From contig NZ_SOAY01000011.1 of the NCBI RefSeq assembly GCF_004364165.1, forward strand, positions 62,001 to 126,000: a stretch of DNA of 64,000 nucleotides. The letters run 5' to 3'. The notes under the pieces are model-generated. The model was given only the letters and a program-made list of their open reading frames with translations. It did not search any database and was not told the DNA's origin. This DNA comes from Maribacter spongiicola. Its GTDB lineage: Bacteria; Bacteroidota; Bacteroidia; Flavobacteriales; Flavobacteriaceae. A program made the translations under genes and the position numbers. Position 1 is the stretch's first letter; every line of letters begins with the position of its first letter. Shown here piece by piece: positions 8,448 to 17,729 of the stretch.

Positions 8448-9221
8448 TTAAACCGTCTGCTTATTTTTTTTGACTATCTCGTTAGCCATGTTCAAATAGT
8501 TTGTTGCTCCTTTACTTGCAGCATCATATTTGATTATACTTTCTCCATAACTAGGAGCTTCACTTAATCTAACATTACGTTGAATTACAGTTTCAAAAAC
8601 CATATCGCCGAAATGCTTTCTTACTTCATCAACTACTTGGTTCGATAATCGTAATCTAGAATCGTACATGGTCAACAACATGCCTTCAATATCTAAATCT
8701 GCATTATGCAATTTCTGAACACTCTTAATTGTATTCAATAATTTACCTAGTCCTTCCAATGCAAAGTATTCGCATTGAATTGGTATAATTACCGAGTCTG
8801 CAGCTGTTAACGCATTCAAGGTCAGTAACCCTAGTGATGGTGCGCAGTCAATTAATATATAATCATAATCTTTTTTAAGGTCTATAATAGCCTTTTTCAT
8901 CATGTACTCACGCTCCTCTTTATCTACCAATTCTATTTCAATGGCAACAAGATCAATATGTGCAGGAATAAGGTCTACATTTGGGGAGGTTGTAGGTATA
9001 ATAGTTTCCCTTGCGGTTTTGGTATGTTCCATCAGTTGGTATGAACCTAGTTCAACACCATCTACATCTATACCTAACCCAGAAGTTGCATTTGCCTGGG
9101 GGTCGGCATCGATTAATAAAACCTTTTTTTCCATTACACCTAAAGAGGCAGCTAAGTTAACTGTCGTGGTAGTTTTACCTACGCCTCCTTTTTGATTGGC
9201 TATAGCAATAATCTTGCCCAT
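8448..9221 (-). CDS. parA: Chromosome partitioning ATPase ParA (Soj type)
   Basis: A 257-residue ParA/Soj Walker-type ATPase that works with ParB in chromosome segregation. The deviant Walker A KGGVGKTTT is at the N-terminus, LLIDADPQANATSGLG follows near residue 37, and the Walker B region DYILIDCAPSLGLLT is near 118-132. No DNA-binding N-terminal extension is present, as in chromosomal Soj. I chose the ATG at 9221 rather than a TTG two codons upstream. It heads the run parA-parB-DUF5683-dapB. The 188 bases upstream hold its promoter but no further gene. Confidence 0.95.
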   Translation of the reverse strand: MGKIIAIANQKGGVGKTTTTVNLAASLGVMEKKVLLIDADPQANATSGLGIDVDGVELGSYQLMEHTKTARETIIPTTSPNVDLIPAHIDLVAIEIELVDKEEREYMMKKAIIDLKKDYDYILIDCAPSLGLLTLNALTAADSVIIPIQCEYFALEGLGKLLNTIKSVQKLHNADLDIEGMLLTMYDSRLRLSNQVVDEVRKHFGDMVFETVIQRNVRLSEAPSYGESIIKYDAASKGATNYLNMANEIVKKNKQTV

Positions 9222-9409
9222 GTTCAAAGTAAGTTAGGCGGTAAAAATACAATTATTTATGGGGCTAATGAAAGCTTTTTGTTAACACTAAGTGAATAAG
9301 ACCCGAGTTTTCATTAATAAAGCGTTAAACTTTTAATTATGAAATGGTTAAGTCTCTGATTATTGTGTAGTATGTAGAATGTTCAAAACTTATTAAAATG
9401 ATATGAAAA

Positions 9410-9742
9410 CTATTCTTTATCCTTCAGTTTTAAACTATCCTCGTATTCGATAAGATAAATTTCTTCGTTCTTTTTCTTTAGATAGTATTCTTCTCGAGCA
9501 AAGCGCTCAAGCTCATCTTCATCAGATAATTTTTCAATAATCTTTTTATCCCTAGCTATTTCATTCTTTAAAAAATCTTGCGTTTTCTCTAGTTTTTTTA
9601 TTTCCTTTCTTAATTCTAGGTGAATTAAAAGTGAATTGGTGTCGAAAAAAAGCATCCAAACAACAAAAACGGATAGCACCAATACATACATATTGGTCAT
9701 AATTTTGAACCATTTTTTTTGTTTTAAATCTTTGAATGCCAT
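9410..9742 (-). CDS. Septum formation initiator family protein (FtsB/DivIC-like)
   Basis: Small bitopic membrane protein of 110 residues: a short basic cytoplasmic N-terminus, one membrane helix (about residues 15-34), and a charged coiled coil (about 38-75, LRKEIKKLEKTQDFLKNEI). The end matches the FtsB/DivIC pattern ELERFAREEYYLKKKNEEIYLI. FtsB/DivIC acts in the divisome with FtsL and FtsQ. Its ATG overlaps the stop of uridine kinase by one base (TAATG at 9740-9744), so it is translationally coupled to that gene. Confidence 0.88.
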   Translation of the reverse strand: MAFKDLKQKKWFKIMTNMYVLVLSVFVVWMLFFDTNSLLIHLELRKEIKKLEKTQDFLKNEIARDKKIIEKLSDEDELERFAREEYYLKKKNEEIYLIEYEDSLKLKDKE

Positions 9743-10356
9743 TATTCTTGCATGATTTTTTCGTTGATGATACTCTTTACAATTTCAACGGCAACCGTGT
9801 TGTATTTATTATTCGGAATTATAATATCTGCGTACTCTTTTGTTGGCTCAATAAATTGTTCGTGCATTGGCTTGATTACAGATTGATATTTTTCTATAGT
9901 TTCATCCAAGTTCCAGCCTCTTTCGTTTACATCTCTCTTTAATCTTCTGATTAGTCTTTCGTCGGTATCTGCATGTACGAATATTTTAATATCGAACATT
10001 TTTCGAATGGCAGAGTTGGTCATAATTAAAATACCTTCTACAATGATAACTTTGGTAGGGTGCGTAAGTATGGTCTTTGCCGTTCTATTGCATTCTAAAA
10101 ATGAATATACCGGTTGCTCAATAGAACGTCCGTTTTTTAGGGCGACCAAATGTTGTTCAAGAAGTGCAAAATCTATTGAACTTGGGTGATCAAAGTTGGT
10201 TTTTCTTCTTTCTTCTAGCGATAAATGAGATAGATCGTTATAATATGAATCTTGTGAAATTACCCCAACTTCTTCATTTGGTAATTCATTTATAATTTGA
10301 TTTACTACAGTAGTTTTTCCACAACCCGTTCCACCGGCAATACCTATAATCAGCAT
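9742..10356 (-). CDS. udk: Uridine kinase
   Basis: Phosphorylates uridine and cytidine to UMP and CMP in pyrimidine salvage. The P-loop GIAGGTGCGKTTVV opens the protein, followed by SQDSYYNDLSHLS, NFDHPSSIDFALL and the lid region RLIRRLKRDVNERG. The ATG at 10356 (204 residues) is preferred over an in-frame ATG at 10383, because family members begin with MLIIGIAGG and because a TACTTTTG promoter box occupies 10373-10380. The stop overlaps the start of the FtsB/DivIC-like gene by one base. Confidence 0.93.
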   Translation of the reverse strand: MLIIGIAGGTGCGKTTVVNQIINELPNEEVGVISQDSYYNDLSHLSLEERRKTNFDHPSSIDFALLEQHLVALKNGRSIEQPVYSFLECNRTAKTILTHPTKVIIVEGILIMTNSAIRKMFDIKIFVHADTDERLIRRLKRDVNERGWNLDETIEKYQSVIKPMHEQFIEPTKEYADIIIPNNKYNTVAVEIVKSIINEKIMQE

Positions 10357-10372
10357 ACAATTCAATTTATTG

Positions 10373-10407
10373 CAAAAGTACATATTTGAATTTCAAAAAA
10401 CCCCAAA
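10373..10407 (-). promoter_or_regulatory. Predicted Bacteroidota-type promoter of udk
   Basis: On the minus strand TTTG (10407-10404) is followed after 23 bases by TACTTTTG (10380-10373), matching the -33/-7 (TAnnTTTG) promoter pattern of Bacteroidota. Transcription would start near 10366, leaving a leader of only about 10 bases before the ATG at 10356. It overlaps the longer alternative udk start and so argues against it. Confidence 0.4.
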
Positions 10408-10431
10408 CTCAAAAATCAACTTTTAATAACA

Positions 10432-10459
10432 TTGCATGAAGTGTTAAGCCTTATTTTTG
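10432..10459 (+). promoter_or_regulatory. Predicted promoter of the MFS exporter gene
   Basis: TTG (10432-10434), a 17-base spacer and TATTTTTG (10452-10459) fit the Bacteroidota promoter pattern. The coding ATG begins at 10461, so a transcript from here would be leaderless or would use an ATG or other start slightly further in. It stands back to back with the udk promoter in a gap of about 100 bases. Confidence 0.35.
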
Positions 10460-10460
10460 C

Positions 10461-11687
10461 ATGATGCAGAATGAACAGGTTAAACCGAATTTTGAGTTTG
10501 TTGCCCTAATGGCTTCTTTAATGTCGATTGTTGCGTTAACTATTGATGCAATTTTACCGGCGATAGCCGATATTGGTATTTCTATTCATAGCCTAGATCC
10601 CACGCAGAACCAATTATTGGTAACCATGATTTTTTTAGGTTTGGGAGTAGGGCAGTTGTTCTTTGGTCCACTATCAGATAGTCTTGGTAGAAAACCTATT
10701 GTATACTTTGGGTTCACCGTTTTTTTAATTGCAAGTATCATTTGTTTGTTAGCACCAAATCTCGAAATTATGCTGGTTGGTCGTGTATTGCAGGGTATAG
10801 GATTATCAGCGCCAAGAACCATAAGTATCTCTATTATACGCGATACATATCGTGGCGATTATATGGCAAAAATCATGTCTTTTGTAACGGCATTTTTTAT
10901 TTTAGTTCCTGTAGTGGCACCTGCTATTGGAAAAGCCGTAATGGGTGTTACAGGTTGGCAAGGTATCTTTTATTTACAGTTATTTTTTGCATTGGTAGTG
11001 GGTATTTGGTTTTATAAAAGGCAGGAGGAAACATTGAAGCCGGAATATAAAGTGCCTTTTTCGTACAAGGTATTTATTAAGGGTACTAAAGAAATTTTTA
11101 AATATAAAGAGACTGTTTCCTGTACCATGATTTCAGGGTTTATTACAGGCGCATTTTTGGTGTATTTAAGTTCTGCTCAACATGTTTTTGAAGAGCTTTA
11201 CGGATTGACTGAAACTTTCCCTTATGTGTTTGCAGGGTTAGCCTTATCTGTCGGATTTTCAACCTTGATGAACGGAACTTTGGTGCTGCGTTTCGGTATG
11301 CGAAATTTATCGTTTGCCGCTTTGGTAGCATTCACTTCAATTGCCTTGTTGTATACGTTGTTTTTTTTCGGTTCTAAAGATCCTAGCATTACTGTCTTAT
11401 TATTATTTCTTTCGCTATTGTTTTTATGCTTAGGATTTATTTGGGGAAATATGAGATCTATTGCCATGGAACCTATAGGGCATATTGCCGGAATTGGTGC
11501 AGCGATTACCGGATTCATTTCTACCATTCTTTCCATACCGATTTCTATATTCGTGGGTAGTTTTATTGAAGATTCGGTTTGGGCACTTTTTGCTGGGTTA
11601 GGGGTATGCGGACTCATATCGGTAGTGTTATTTATGGCATTTAAAACGCGACCTCTTTTTGCTAGTAATCGTGCGTTTTCGAAATGA
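10461..11687 (+). CDS. MFS multidrug efflux transporter, Bcr/CflA type
   Basis: A 408-residue major facilitator with 12 predicted membrane helices. The cytoplasmic loop 2-3 motif GVGQLFFGPLSDSLGRKP is the DHA1 family signature, and the loop following VGRVLQGIGLSAPR (motif C-like region) fits proton-driven drug antiporters of the Bcr/CflA type. It would export small toxic compounds across the inner membrane; the substrate is unknown. A second ATG follows immediately, and the predicted promoter lies right at the start, so the first few residues are uncertain. It is monocistronic: 160 bases separate it from the next gene. Confidence 0.88.
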   Translation: MMQNEQVKPNFEFVALMASLMSIVALTIDAILPAIADIGISIHSLDPTQNQLLVTMIFLGLGVGQLFFGPLSDSLGRKPIVYFGFTVFLIASIICLLAPNLEIMLVGRVLQGIGLSAPRTISISIIRDTYRGDYMAKIMSFVTAFFILVPVVAPAIGKAVMGVTGWQGIFYLQLFFALVVGIWFYKRQEETLKPEYKVPFSYKVFIKGTKEIFKYKETVSCTMISGFITGAFLVYLSSAQHVFEELYGLTETFPYVFAGLALSVGFSTLMNGTLVLRFGMRNLSFAALVAFTSIALLYTLFFFGSKDPSITVLLLFLSLLFLCLGFIWGNMRSIAMEPIGHIAGIGAAITGFISTILSIPISIFVGSFIEDSVWALFAGLGVCGLISVVLFMAFKTRPLFASNRAFSK

Positions 11688-11847
11688 TTTCTATGAATAA
11701 GACTTGTTCTTAATTGTAGTTTAGGTATTCCGGCTTTTTGTTATTTATACGTTATTTATTGCGGTCTACACGTTAAATATTTGATTTTCAGTATAATGAA
11801 TCTAAATTGTAAATAATGTATTTTGATAAATGTTGATGTTTACACCT

Positions 11848-13566
11848 ATGAAAAAATCATTTCTTTATTCCCTAGTATTACTTTTTGTTTTCGTAGCTTG
11901 TAAGAATAGAGGGAATACACCCAACATTTCTAACAGACCTTTTATAGCTTGTGCTCCCATCACAACAGATATGTCATGGTATCAATCTGATAATATTGCT
12001 CCTTTGATAGATGGGTTAGATGTGGTGGAGTTCCCTGTAACTACCAATAATAGATTAGCACAACAATATGTAAATCAAGGTATGGTTTTGGCTTACGGTT
12101 TTAACCATGCTGAGGCGGCAAGATCTTTTTACTATGCCACTAAGTTGGATCCTAATTGTGCAATGGCATATTGGGGTTTTGCGTATGTGTTAGGTCCTAA
12201 TTACAATGCAGGGATGGAACCGGATAATTATCAAAGAGCGTACGATGCAGTACAAAAGGCAAAAGAGCTGGCAGAAAATAATGCTTCTCAAAAAGAAAAA
12301 AATCTCATTGAAGCCTTGTCAAAAAGGTATGTTCAGTTTCCGGTTGAGGATAGAGGTAGTCTTGATTTGGCATATTCAAACGCATTGCGCGAAGTTTATA
12401 ATAATTATTTAAACGATGCTGATGTTGCTGCGCTGTATGCCGAGTCAATAATGGATATGTACCCTTTTGATTTATGGGATAAAAAAGGAAATCCTAGAGA
12501 TAGAACAAATGAGATTATTGAAGTAGTCAACAGCGCTCTGGAAATAGATCCAAAACACCCAGGAGCACATCATTTTAAAATTCATACGCTTGAAGCATCT
12601 TTGCATCCTGAAGATGCGCTCGAAAGTGCAGCATTATTTGATGAGGGTTTGGTGCCGGGTGCGGGGCATCTTGTTCACATGCCTTCACATATTTATATTC
12701 GAACAGGGGATTACCATAAAGGCACATTGGCAAATATTCAGGCAGTTGCTGTCGATAGTAGTTATATAGTAGCTTGTAATGCTCAAGGAGCCTATCCCAT
12801 TGCTTATTTTCCTCATAATTATCACTTTATGGCAGCTACCGCTGCATTAGAAGGCAATAGTGAAATGGCACTGGACGCATCTAACAAAGTAGCAAAACAT
12901 TCAAGTACCACGTTAATGAAAGAGCCAGGTTGGGGAACGCTTCAACATTTTTATACGATACCGTTTTACATTAATGTGAAGTTTGGAAAGTGGGATGAAA
13001 TATTAAAAATGAAAAATGAAGTTCCTTCTTTAAAATATCCATCAGCTATTTTAAGCTATGCCCGTGGAATGGCTTTTTTAAGATTAGATGAAATTGAAAA
13101 TGCAAAAAAGGAATTACGAACTTTAGAGGTTTATGCTAAAGATGATAGTTTAAAGGAAATATCAATTTGGGATATTAACTCGGTAGACGTTTTGGTTCAA
13201 ATTGCTAGAAATGTTTTGAAAGCAGAAATCTTGGCTAAAGAATCTAAGTATCTAGAAAGTATTGCATTATTGAAAGAAGCGGTTGAAATTGAGGATAGTT
13301 TAAATTATAATGAACCACCAGATTGGTTTTTCTCTGTAAGGCACCACCTTGGGGCTGTACAAATTGAGGCAGAACTTTATGACGACGCGATTAAATCTTA
13401 TGAAGAAGATTTGGTTAGGTTACCTAAAAACGGATGGGCTTTACACGGTTTAAAACTAGCATATGAAAAGCTGAATGACCAAAATATGGTTAACGAAATT
13501 GAGGTAAAAAGAAAATTAAGTTGGGAAAATGCGGATATAGTATTGACAACTTCTCGAATAAAATAA
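11848..13566 (+). CDS. TPR-repeat lipoprotein
   Basis: Starting at ATG 11848 the protein has 572 residues; upstream in-frame ATGs at 11830 and 11836 would only extend the signal peptide. Residues 1-17 are a lipoprotein signal (MKKSFLYSLVLLFVFVAC, Cys at about 18). The rest is helical with TPR-like pairs, for example AYGFNHAEAARSFYYATKLDPNCAMAY near residue 85 and the C-terminal ELYDDAIKSYEEDLVRLPKNGWALHG. A GHLVHMPSHIYIRTGDY segment in the middle is typical of this Bacteroidota family. Function unknown. No operon partner; it converges on acs. Confidence 0.75.
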   Translation: MKKSFLYSLVLLFVFVACKNRGNTPNISNRPFIACAPITTDMSWYQSDNIAPLIDGLDVVEFPVTTNNRLAQQYVNQGMVLAYGFNHAEAARSFYYATKLDPNCAMAYWGFAYVLGPNYNAGMEPDNYQRAYDAVQKAKELAENNASQKEKNLIEALSKRYVQFPVEDRGSLDLAYSNALREVYNNYLNDADVAALYAESIMDMYPFDLWDKKGNPRDRTNEIIEVVNSALEIDPKHPGAHHFKIHTLEASLHPEDALESAALFDEGLVPGAGHLVHMPSHIYIRTGDYHKGTLANIQAVAVDSSYIVACNAQGAYPIAYFPHNYHFMAATAALEGNSEMALDASNKVAKHSSTTLMKEPGWGTLQHFYTIPFYINVKFGKWDEILKMKNEVPSLKYPSAILSYARGMAFLRLDEIENAKKELRTLEVYAKDDSLKEISIWDINSVDVLVQIARNVLKAEILAKESKYLESIALLKEAVEIEDSLNYNEPPDWFFSVRHHLGAVQIEAELYDDAIKSYEEDLVRLPKNGWALHGLKLAYEKLNDQNMVNEIEVKRKLSWENADIVLTTSRIK

Positions 13567-13604
13567 AATTCGCCAAACCTATTTTTGGTAGGTACGGCGA
13601 ATTT
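13566..13604. terminator. Bidirectional terminator between the TPR gene and acs
   Basis: Inverted repeat AAATTCGCC (13566-13574) and GGCGAATTT (13596-13604), with an inner ACCTA/TAGGT pair, lies between two convergent genes. The A and T runs at the stem ends give a U tract on either strand. Confidence 0.6.
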
Positions 13605-13629
13605 CTTAAAAATTAAGATAAAAACAAGG

Positions 13630-15537
13630 TTACAGCGAATTATCCATGATTTCCTGAACAATTTCCGGATTCAATAGCGTACTTGTATCACCTAAGTTAC
13701 TGGTGTCGTTACTGGCTATTTTACGTAGGATTCTACGCATAATTTTACCACTACGTGTTTTAGGAAGTCCGTTTACAAACTGAATTTTATCTAGTTTGGC
13801 AATAGGACCAACATGTTCTGTAATCTGCTGGTTTATTTCTTTTCTTAGGTTATCGCGATCTCTACTTTCTCCAGTTTCCTTTAAAATTACATATCCGTAG
13901 AGTGCATTTCCTTTTACATCATGCGGGAAACCTACAATTGCCGATTCTGCTACTGCTGGGTGTTCGTTGATAGCATCTTCAATGGGTGCAGTACCTAGAT
14001 TATGACCAGATACGATGATAACATCATCTACACGACCTGTAATTCTGTAATATCCAACAGCATCTCTCAATGCACCATCACCTGTAAAATACATGTTTTC
14101 ATATGCTGAAAAATAAGTGTCTCTGTAACGGTCGTGATTGCCCCAAATAGTTCTGGCTATAGACGGCCATGGGAATTTTACGCACAGTCTACCTTCTACC
14201 TGATTGCCTTTTACTTCTTTTGCATTCTCGTCCATTAATGCTGGCTGAATACCTATAAATGGTAGGGTTGCGTATGTCGGAGTAGTAGGGGTTACATAGG
14301 GTATAGGGGTGATCATTATGCCGCCAGTTTCAGTTTGCCACCAGGTATCAACAATAGGGCTGTTCTTTTTACCTACATTATTATTATACCAATGCCAAGC
14401 TTCTTCATTTATGGGCTCGCCCACTGATCCTAAAACCTTAAGACTCGATAGGTCGTATTTTTCAACGTATTCTAAATTCTCCTTTGCTAGTGCTCTAATT
14501 GCTGTTGGTGCGGTGTAAAATTGATTCACTTTGTGTTTTTCTACAACTTCCCAAAAACGACCGAAATCTGGATAGGAAGGTACTCCTTCAAACATCAAAG
14601 TCGTTGCTCCGTTTGCTAACGGCCCGTAAACTATGTACGAGTGACCCGTTATCCATCCAATATCGGCAGTACACCAATAGACGTCATTCTCTGTATATTG
14701 AAATACATTTTTAAAAGTATAAGCCGTGTAAACCATGTAACCAGCTGTGGTATGCACCATTCCTTTAGGGGTACCAGTGGATCCTGAAGTGTATAGAATA
14801 AACAAAGGGTCTTCGGCATCCATAATTTCGGCTACGCAATCTGCATATGCTTCATCAAGTAATGGTTGTAACCATTTATCTCTTGTTGGCTCCATATGAA
14901 TATCAGAACCTGTACGGTTTACGACCAAAACATTCGCTACACCTGGGCAAGCTTCTAGCGCTTTATCTACAATGCCTTTTAAATCAATTGCTTTATTACC
15001 GCGAAAAGAACCGTCTGATGTCAATACAATTTTACAGTCAGAATCATTGATACGCGTTGATAATGCATGCGATGAAAAACCTGCGAAAACTACCGAGTGT
15101 ATTGCGCCAATACGAGCACATGCTAAAAGTGCTACAGACAATTCAGGAATCATTGGTAAATAAATACATACGCGATCCCCTTTTTTAACGCCATGATCCA
15201 ATAAAACATTTGCCATACGACAAACACGTTCATGTAATTGCCTGTAGGTAATATGAAGTGCTTCTTCCTCAGGATTGTTGGGCTCGAATATAATTGCCGT
15301 TTTTTCACCTCTTGTTGGTAAATGACGATCTAAACAGTTTTCGGTAATGTTCAATTTAGCACCTTCGAACCATTTTATTTCTGGCTTCTTAAAATCCCAA
15401 CTCAGCACAGTGTCCCAGCGCTTACGCCAAACAAAATGTTCTTCGGCAATTTCTTCCCAAAACGCTTCAGGATTACGGACCGATTTTCGATAGACTTGAT
15501 AATATTCCTCCAGATGTTTAATGTGGTAATTACTCAT
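13630..15537 (-). CDS. acs: Acetyl-CoA synthetase (AMP-forming)
   Basis: Converts acetate, ATP and CoA to acetyl-CoA through an acetyl-adenylate. From the ATG at 15537 it has 635 residues; an ATG 8 codons upstream is possible, but MSNYHIKHLEEYYQ is the family's usual start. Visible motifs are the P-loop-like YTSGSTGTPKG (A3), the WWQTETGG region (A5), YFTGDGA (A7), and the C-terminal TRSGKIMRRILR block carrying the catalytic lysine that is acetylated in homologues. It follows the symporter by 71 bases, as the last gene of an acetate-use operon. Confidence 0.96.
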   Translation of the reverse strand: MSNYHIKHLEEYYQVYRKSVRNPEAFWEEIAEEHFVWRKRWDTVLSWDFKKPEIKWFEGAKLNITENCLDRHLPTRGEKTAIIFEPNNPEEEALHITYRQLHERVCRMANVLLDHGVKKGDRVCIYLPMIPELSVALLACARIGAIHSVVFAGFSSHALSTRINDSDCKIVLTSDGSFRGNKAIDLKGIVDKALEACPGVANVLVVNRTGSDIHMEPTRDKWLQPLLDEAYADCVAEIMDAEDPLFILYTSGSTGTPKGMVHTTAGYMVYTAYTFKNVFQYTENDVYWCTADIGWITGHSYIVYGPLANGATTLMFEGVPSYPDFGRFWEVVEKHKVNQFYTAPTAIRALAKENLEYVEKYDLSSLKVLGSVGEPINEEAWHWYNNNVGKKNSPIVDTWWQTETGGIMITPIPYVTPTTPTYATLPFIGIQPALMDENAKEVKGNQVEGRLCVKFPWPSIARTIWGNHDRYRDTYFSAYENMYFTGDGALRDAVGYYRITGRVDDVIIVSGHNLGTAPIEDAINEHPAVAESAIVGFPHDVKGNALYGYVILKETGESRDRDNLRKEINQQITEHVGPIAKLDKIQFVNGLPKTRSGKIMRRILRKIASNDTSNLGDTSTLLNPEIVQEIMDNSL

Positions 15538-15608
15538 GGTATGCGTTAATTTAATATGCAAAGGGTGTTGAAATCCTTTGGTTTTTGTTGAATGTTGATT
15601 TGTTTCAA

Positions 15609-17303
15609 TTAATGGCCTGTGGCTTCACCTGCACCACTGGGTATTCTAATATTTTCTACAATTTCTTGAACATCTTCAGGTGGCTCTGGGGTAAATTGTA
15701 AAACAATTATTGCTACAATAAAGTTAGCAATCATAGCGATACTACCAAACCCTTCTGGCGAAATACCGAACCACCAATCTGCCGGAGTTCCACCACCAAA
15801 CCAACCGAATTTAAACTTGGTCATATAGAACAGCATAAGAACAATACCGACTACCATACCGCTAATAGCTCCTTCTTTATTCATTTTCTTATAAAATATA
15901 CCGAGCACAATTGCAGGGAAAAATGATGCCGCTGCCAAACCAAATGCCAGTGCTACTACCGCAGCTACAAAACCAGGAGGATTTATTCCAAAATAACCTG
16001 CAATAACTACGGCAACTGTTGCTGCGCCTCTAGCCACCCATAATTCTGCTTTGTCTGAAATATTCGGTTTAAATACTTTTTTTACCAAATCATGAGAAAC
16101 CGATGCCGAAATAACTAATAATAACCCAGCTGCTGTGGATAGTGCAGCGGCTAACCCGCCAGCTGCTACCAATGCAATTACCCAAGCTGGTAAATCTGCG
16201 ATTTCAGGATTCGCCAATACCATAATATCATTATCTATGGTTAATTCGTTTTTGGTCATGTCCGCTACATATTGAATTTTGCCATCTTCATTTTTGTCAT
16301 CAAAAGATAGCAATCCCGTTTCTTCCCAATTTTTAAACCAAACCGGCATACTAGCATATTCTTCGTTGCTAACGGTATTAATAAGATTGGTCTTCGCAAA
16401 TACAGAAACGGCTGGTGCCGTAGTGTATAGAATAGCGATCAGTAACAATGCCAATCCGGCAGATTTACGAGCGTCTTTTACTTTTTTTACGGTAAAGAAT
16501 CGAACGATTACATGCGGTAACCCTGCGGTACCGACCATTAAGGCTAAGGTGATGGCAAAAATATCGGTAACGGATTTAGAGCCGTCAGTGTATTCGTTGA
16601 ATCCTAGTTCTGTTGATAATCCATCTAACTTATCCAATAGAAAAGTACCGGAGCCATCATTGAGTGTTGAGCCCATACCTAATTGCGGAATAGGGTTTCC
16701 GGTCATTTGAATGGATATAAAGATGGCGGGAACCATAAAAGCAAAAATTAGTACACAATACTGTGCTACTTGTGTATAGGTGATGCCTTTCATTCCGCCT
16801 AGAACAGCATAAAAGAGAACGATAATCATACCTATAATTACACCTGTGTCAATATCTACTTGAAGAAATCTTGAGAATACCACACCAACACCTCGCATTT
16901 GCCCTGCTACATAAGTAAATGATACAATTAGTGCACAAATTACGGCCACAATACGTGCTGTTTTTGAATAGTATCTATCACCTATAAAATCAGGAACGGT
17001 GAACTTGCCAAATTTTCTTAAGTACGGAGCTAGTAGTAACGCCAGTAATACATAGCCGCCCGTCCAACCCATTAGGTATACGGAGCCGTCATAACCGGCG
17101 AAGGAAATTATCCCAGCCATTGAAATGAAAGATGCTGCAGACATCCAATCAGCTGCCGTTGCCATTCCGTTTGCAAGTGGAGAAACTCCGCCACCGGCAA
17201 CATAAAAGTCCTTTGTAGATCCTGCTCTTGAATAAATAGCGATTCCTATATAAAGGGCAAATGTGAGTCCTACTAAAATATACGTCCAAGTTTGAACACT
17301 CAT
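15609..17303 (-). CDS. actP: Sodium:solute symporter, acetate permease-like
   Basis: A 564-residue solute:sodium symporter family protein with about 13 membrane helices. It resembles ActP-type monocarboxylate carriers: FYVAGGGVSPLANGMATAADWMSAASF at the N-terminal end (residues 33-59), GGMKGITYTQVAQY (residues 168-181), and AALSTAAGLLLVISASVSHDL in the core. A polar extracytoplasmic insertion at about 305-360 contains a DDKNEDGKIQY stretch, a likely calcium-binding-type loop. Placement between the DUF4212 gene and acs supports acetate or a similar short acid as substrate. Confidence 0.9.
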   Translation of the reverse strand: MSVQTWTYILVGLTFALYIGIAIYSRAGSTKDFYVAGGGVSPLANGMATAADWMSAASFISMAGIISFAGYDGSVYLMGWTGGYVLLALLLAPYLRKFGKFTVPDFIGDRYYSKTARIVAVICALIVSFTYVAGQMRGVGVVFSRFLQVDIDTGVIIGMIIVLFYAVLGGMKGITYTQVAQYCVLIFAFMVPAIFISIQMTGNPIPQLGMGSTLNDGSGTFLLDKLDGLSTELGFNEYTDGSKSVTDIFAITLALMVGTAGLPHVIVRFFTVKKVKDARKSAGLALLLIAILYTTAPAVSVFAKTNLINTVSNEEYASMPVWFKNWEETGLLSFDDKNEDGKIQYVADMTKNELTIDNDIMVLANPEIADLPAWVIALVAAGGLAAALSTAAGLLLVISASVSHDLVKKVFKPNISDKAELWVARGAATVAVVIAGYFGINPPGFVAAVVALAFGLAAASFFPAIVLGIFYKKMNKEGAISGMVVGIVLMLFYMTKFKFGWFGGGTPADWWFGISPEGFGSIAMIANFIVAIIVLQFTPEPPEDVQEIVENIRIPSGAGEATGH

Positions 17304-17336
17304 AATGTGGTTTTTTGGTGGTTTATGGTTGTGCTA

Positions 17337-17597
17337 TTATTCGTTGTAGCCGTATTTTTTATCCAACTTGTTCATGAGTCTTACATAAACAAAAATCAGA
17401 ATTACAAATACATAAATAGATCCCTGTTGCGCAAACCAAAATCCTAATTTAAAACCTCCGATTTTAATGGTGTCTAAAGCTTCTTTAAATAGAATGCCTG
17501 CCCCAAAGGATACAACAAACCAAATAGACAATAAAATGAATAAGTACCTGACGTTTTCTTTCCAGTAAGCCGATGCTTTCTTTTGTTTTTCTGACAT
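17337..17597 (-). CDS. DUF4212 small membrane subunit of the acetate symporter
   Basis: An 86-residue protein with two membrane helices (about residues 15-37 and 53-72) and the DUF4212 features AYWKENVRYLFILLSIWFVVS and GFKLGFWFAQQGSIYVFV. DUF4212 proteins are regularly encoded just before ActP-like symporters and are thought to assist them. It starts the operon DUF4212-actP-acs; the gap to actP is 33 bases. Confidence 0.88.
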   Translation of the reverse strand: MSEKQKKASAYWKENVRYLFILLSIWFVVSFGAGILFKEALDTIKIGGFKLGFWFAQQGSIYVFVILIFVYVRLMNKLDKKYGYNE

Positions 17598-17698
17598 GTC
17601 TTTTTCGGTTTTTATGAATAGAATACCCTGGAATTTATCACAGGATACTTTAAATAAAAATTAGTATACTTCAGCGATAAAATACTGAGTCTTTAAAT

Positions 17699-17711
17699 CT
17701 CGATTATCGAG
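17699..17711. repeat. Short perfect palindrome upstream of the acetate operon
   Basis: CTCGAT and ATCGAG flank a single T (17699-17711) in the 132-base gap between anmK and the DUF4212 gene. There is no following U tract, so it looks more like a protein-binding site than a terminator. It may control the acetate operon, but no regulator gene is adjacent. Confidence 0.3.
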
Positions 17712-17729
17712 TAAATTAGGTAAAAAACT

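Noticed and set aside
9222..9409. Possible parS site next to parAB
   Set aside because: No CACGTG-centred palindrome or near match was seen in this gap.
10357..10383. Longer N-terminus for uridine kinase
   Set aside because: It would place the start codon within the predicted promoter and ahead of the family's usual MLIIGIAGG start.
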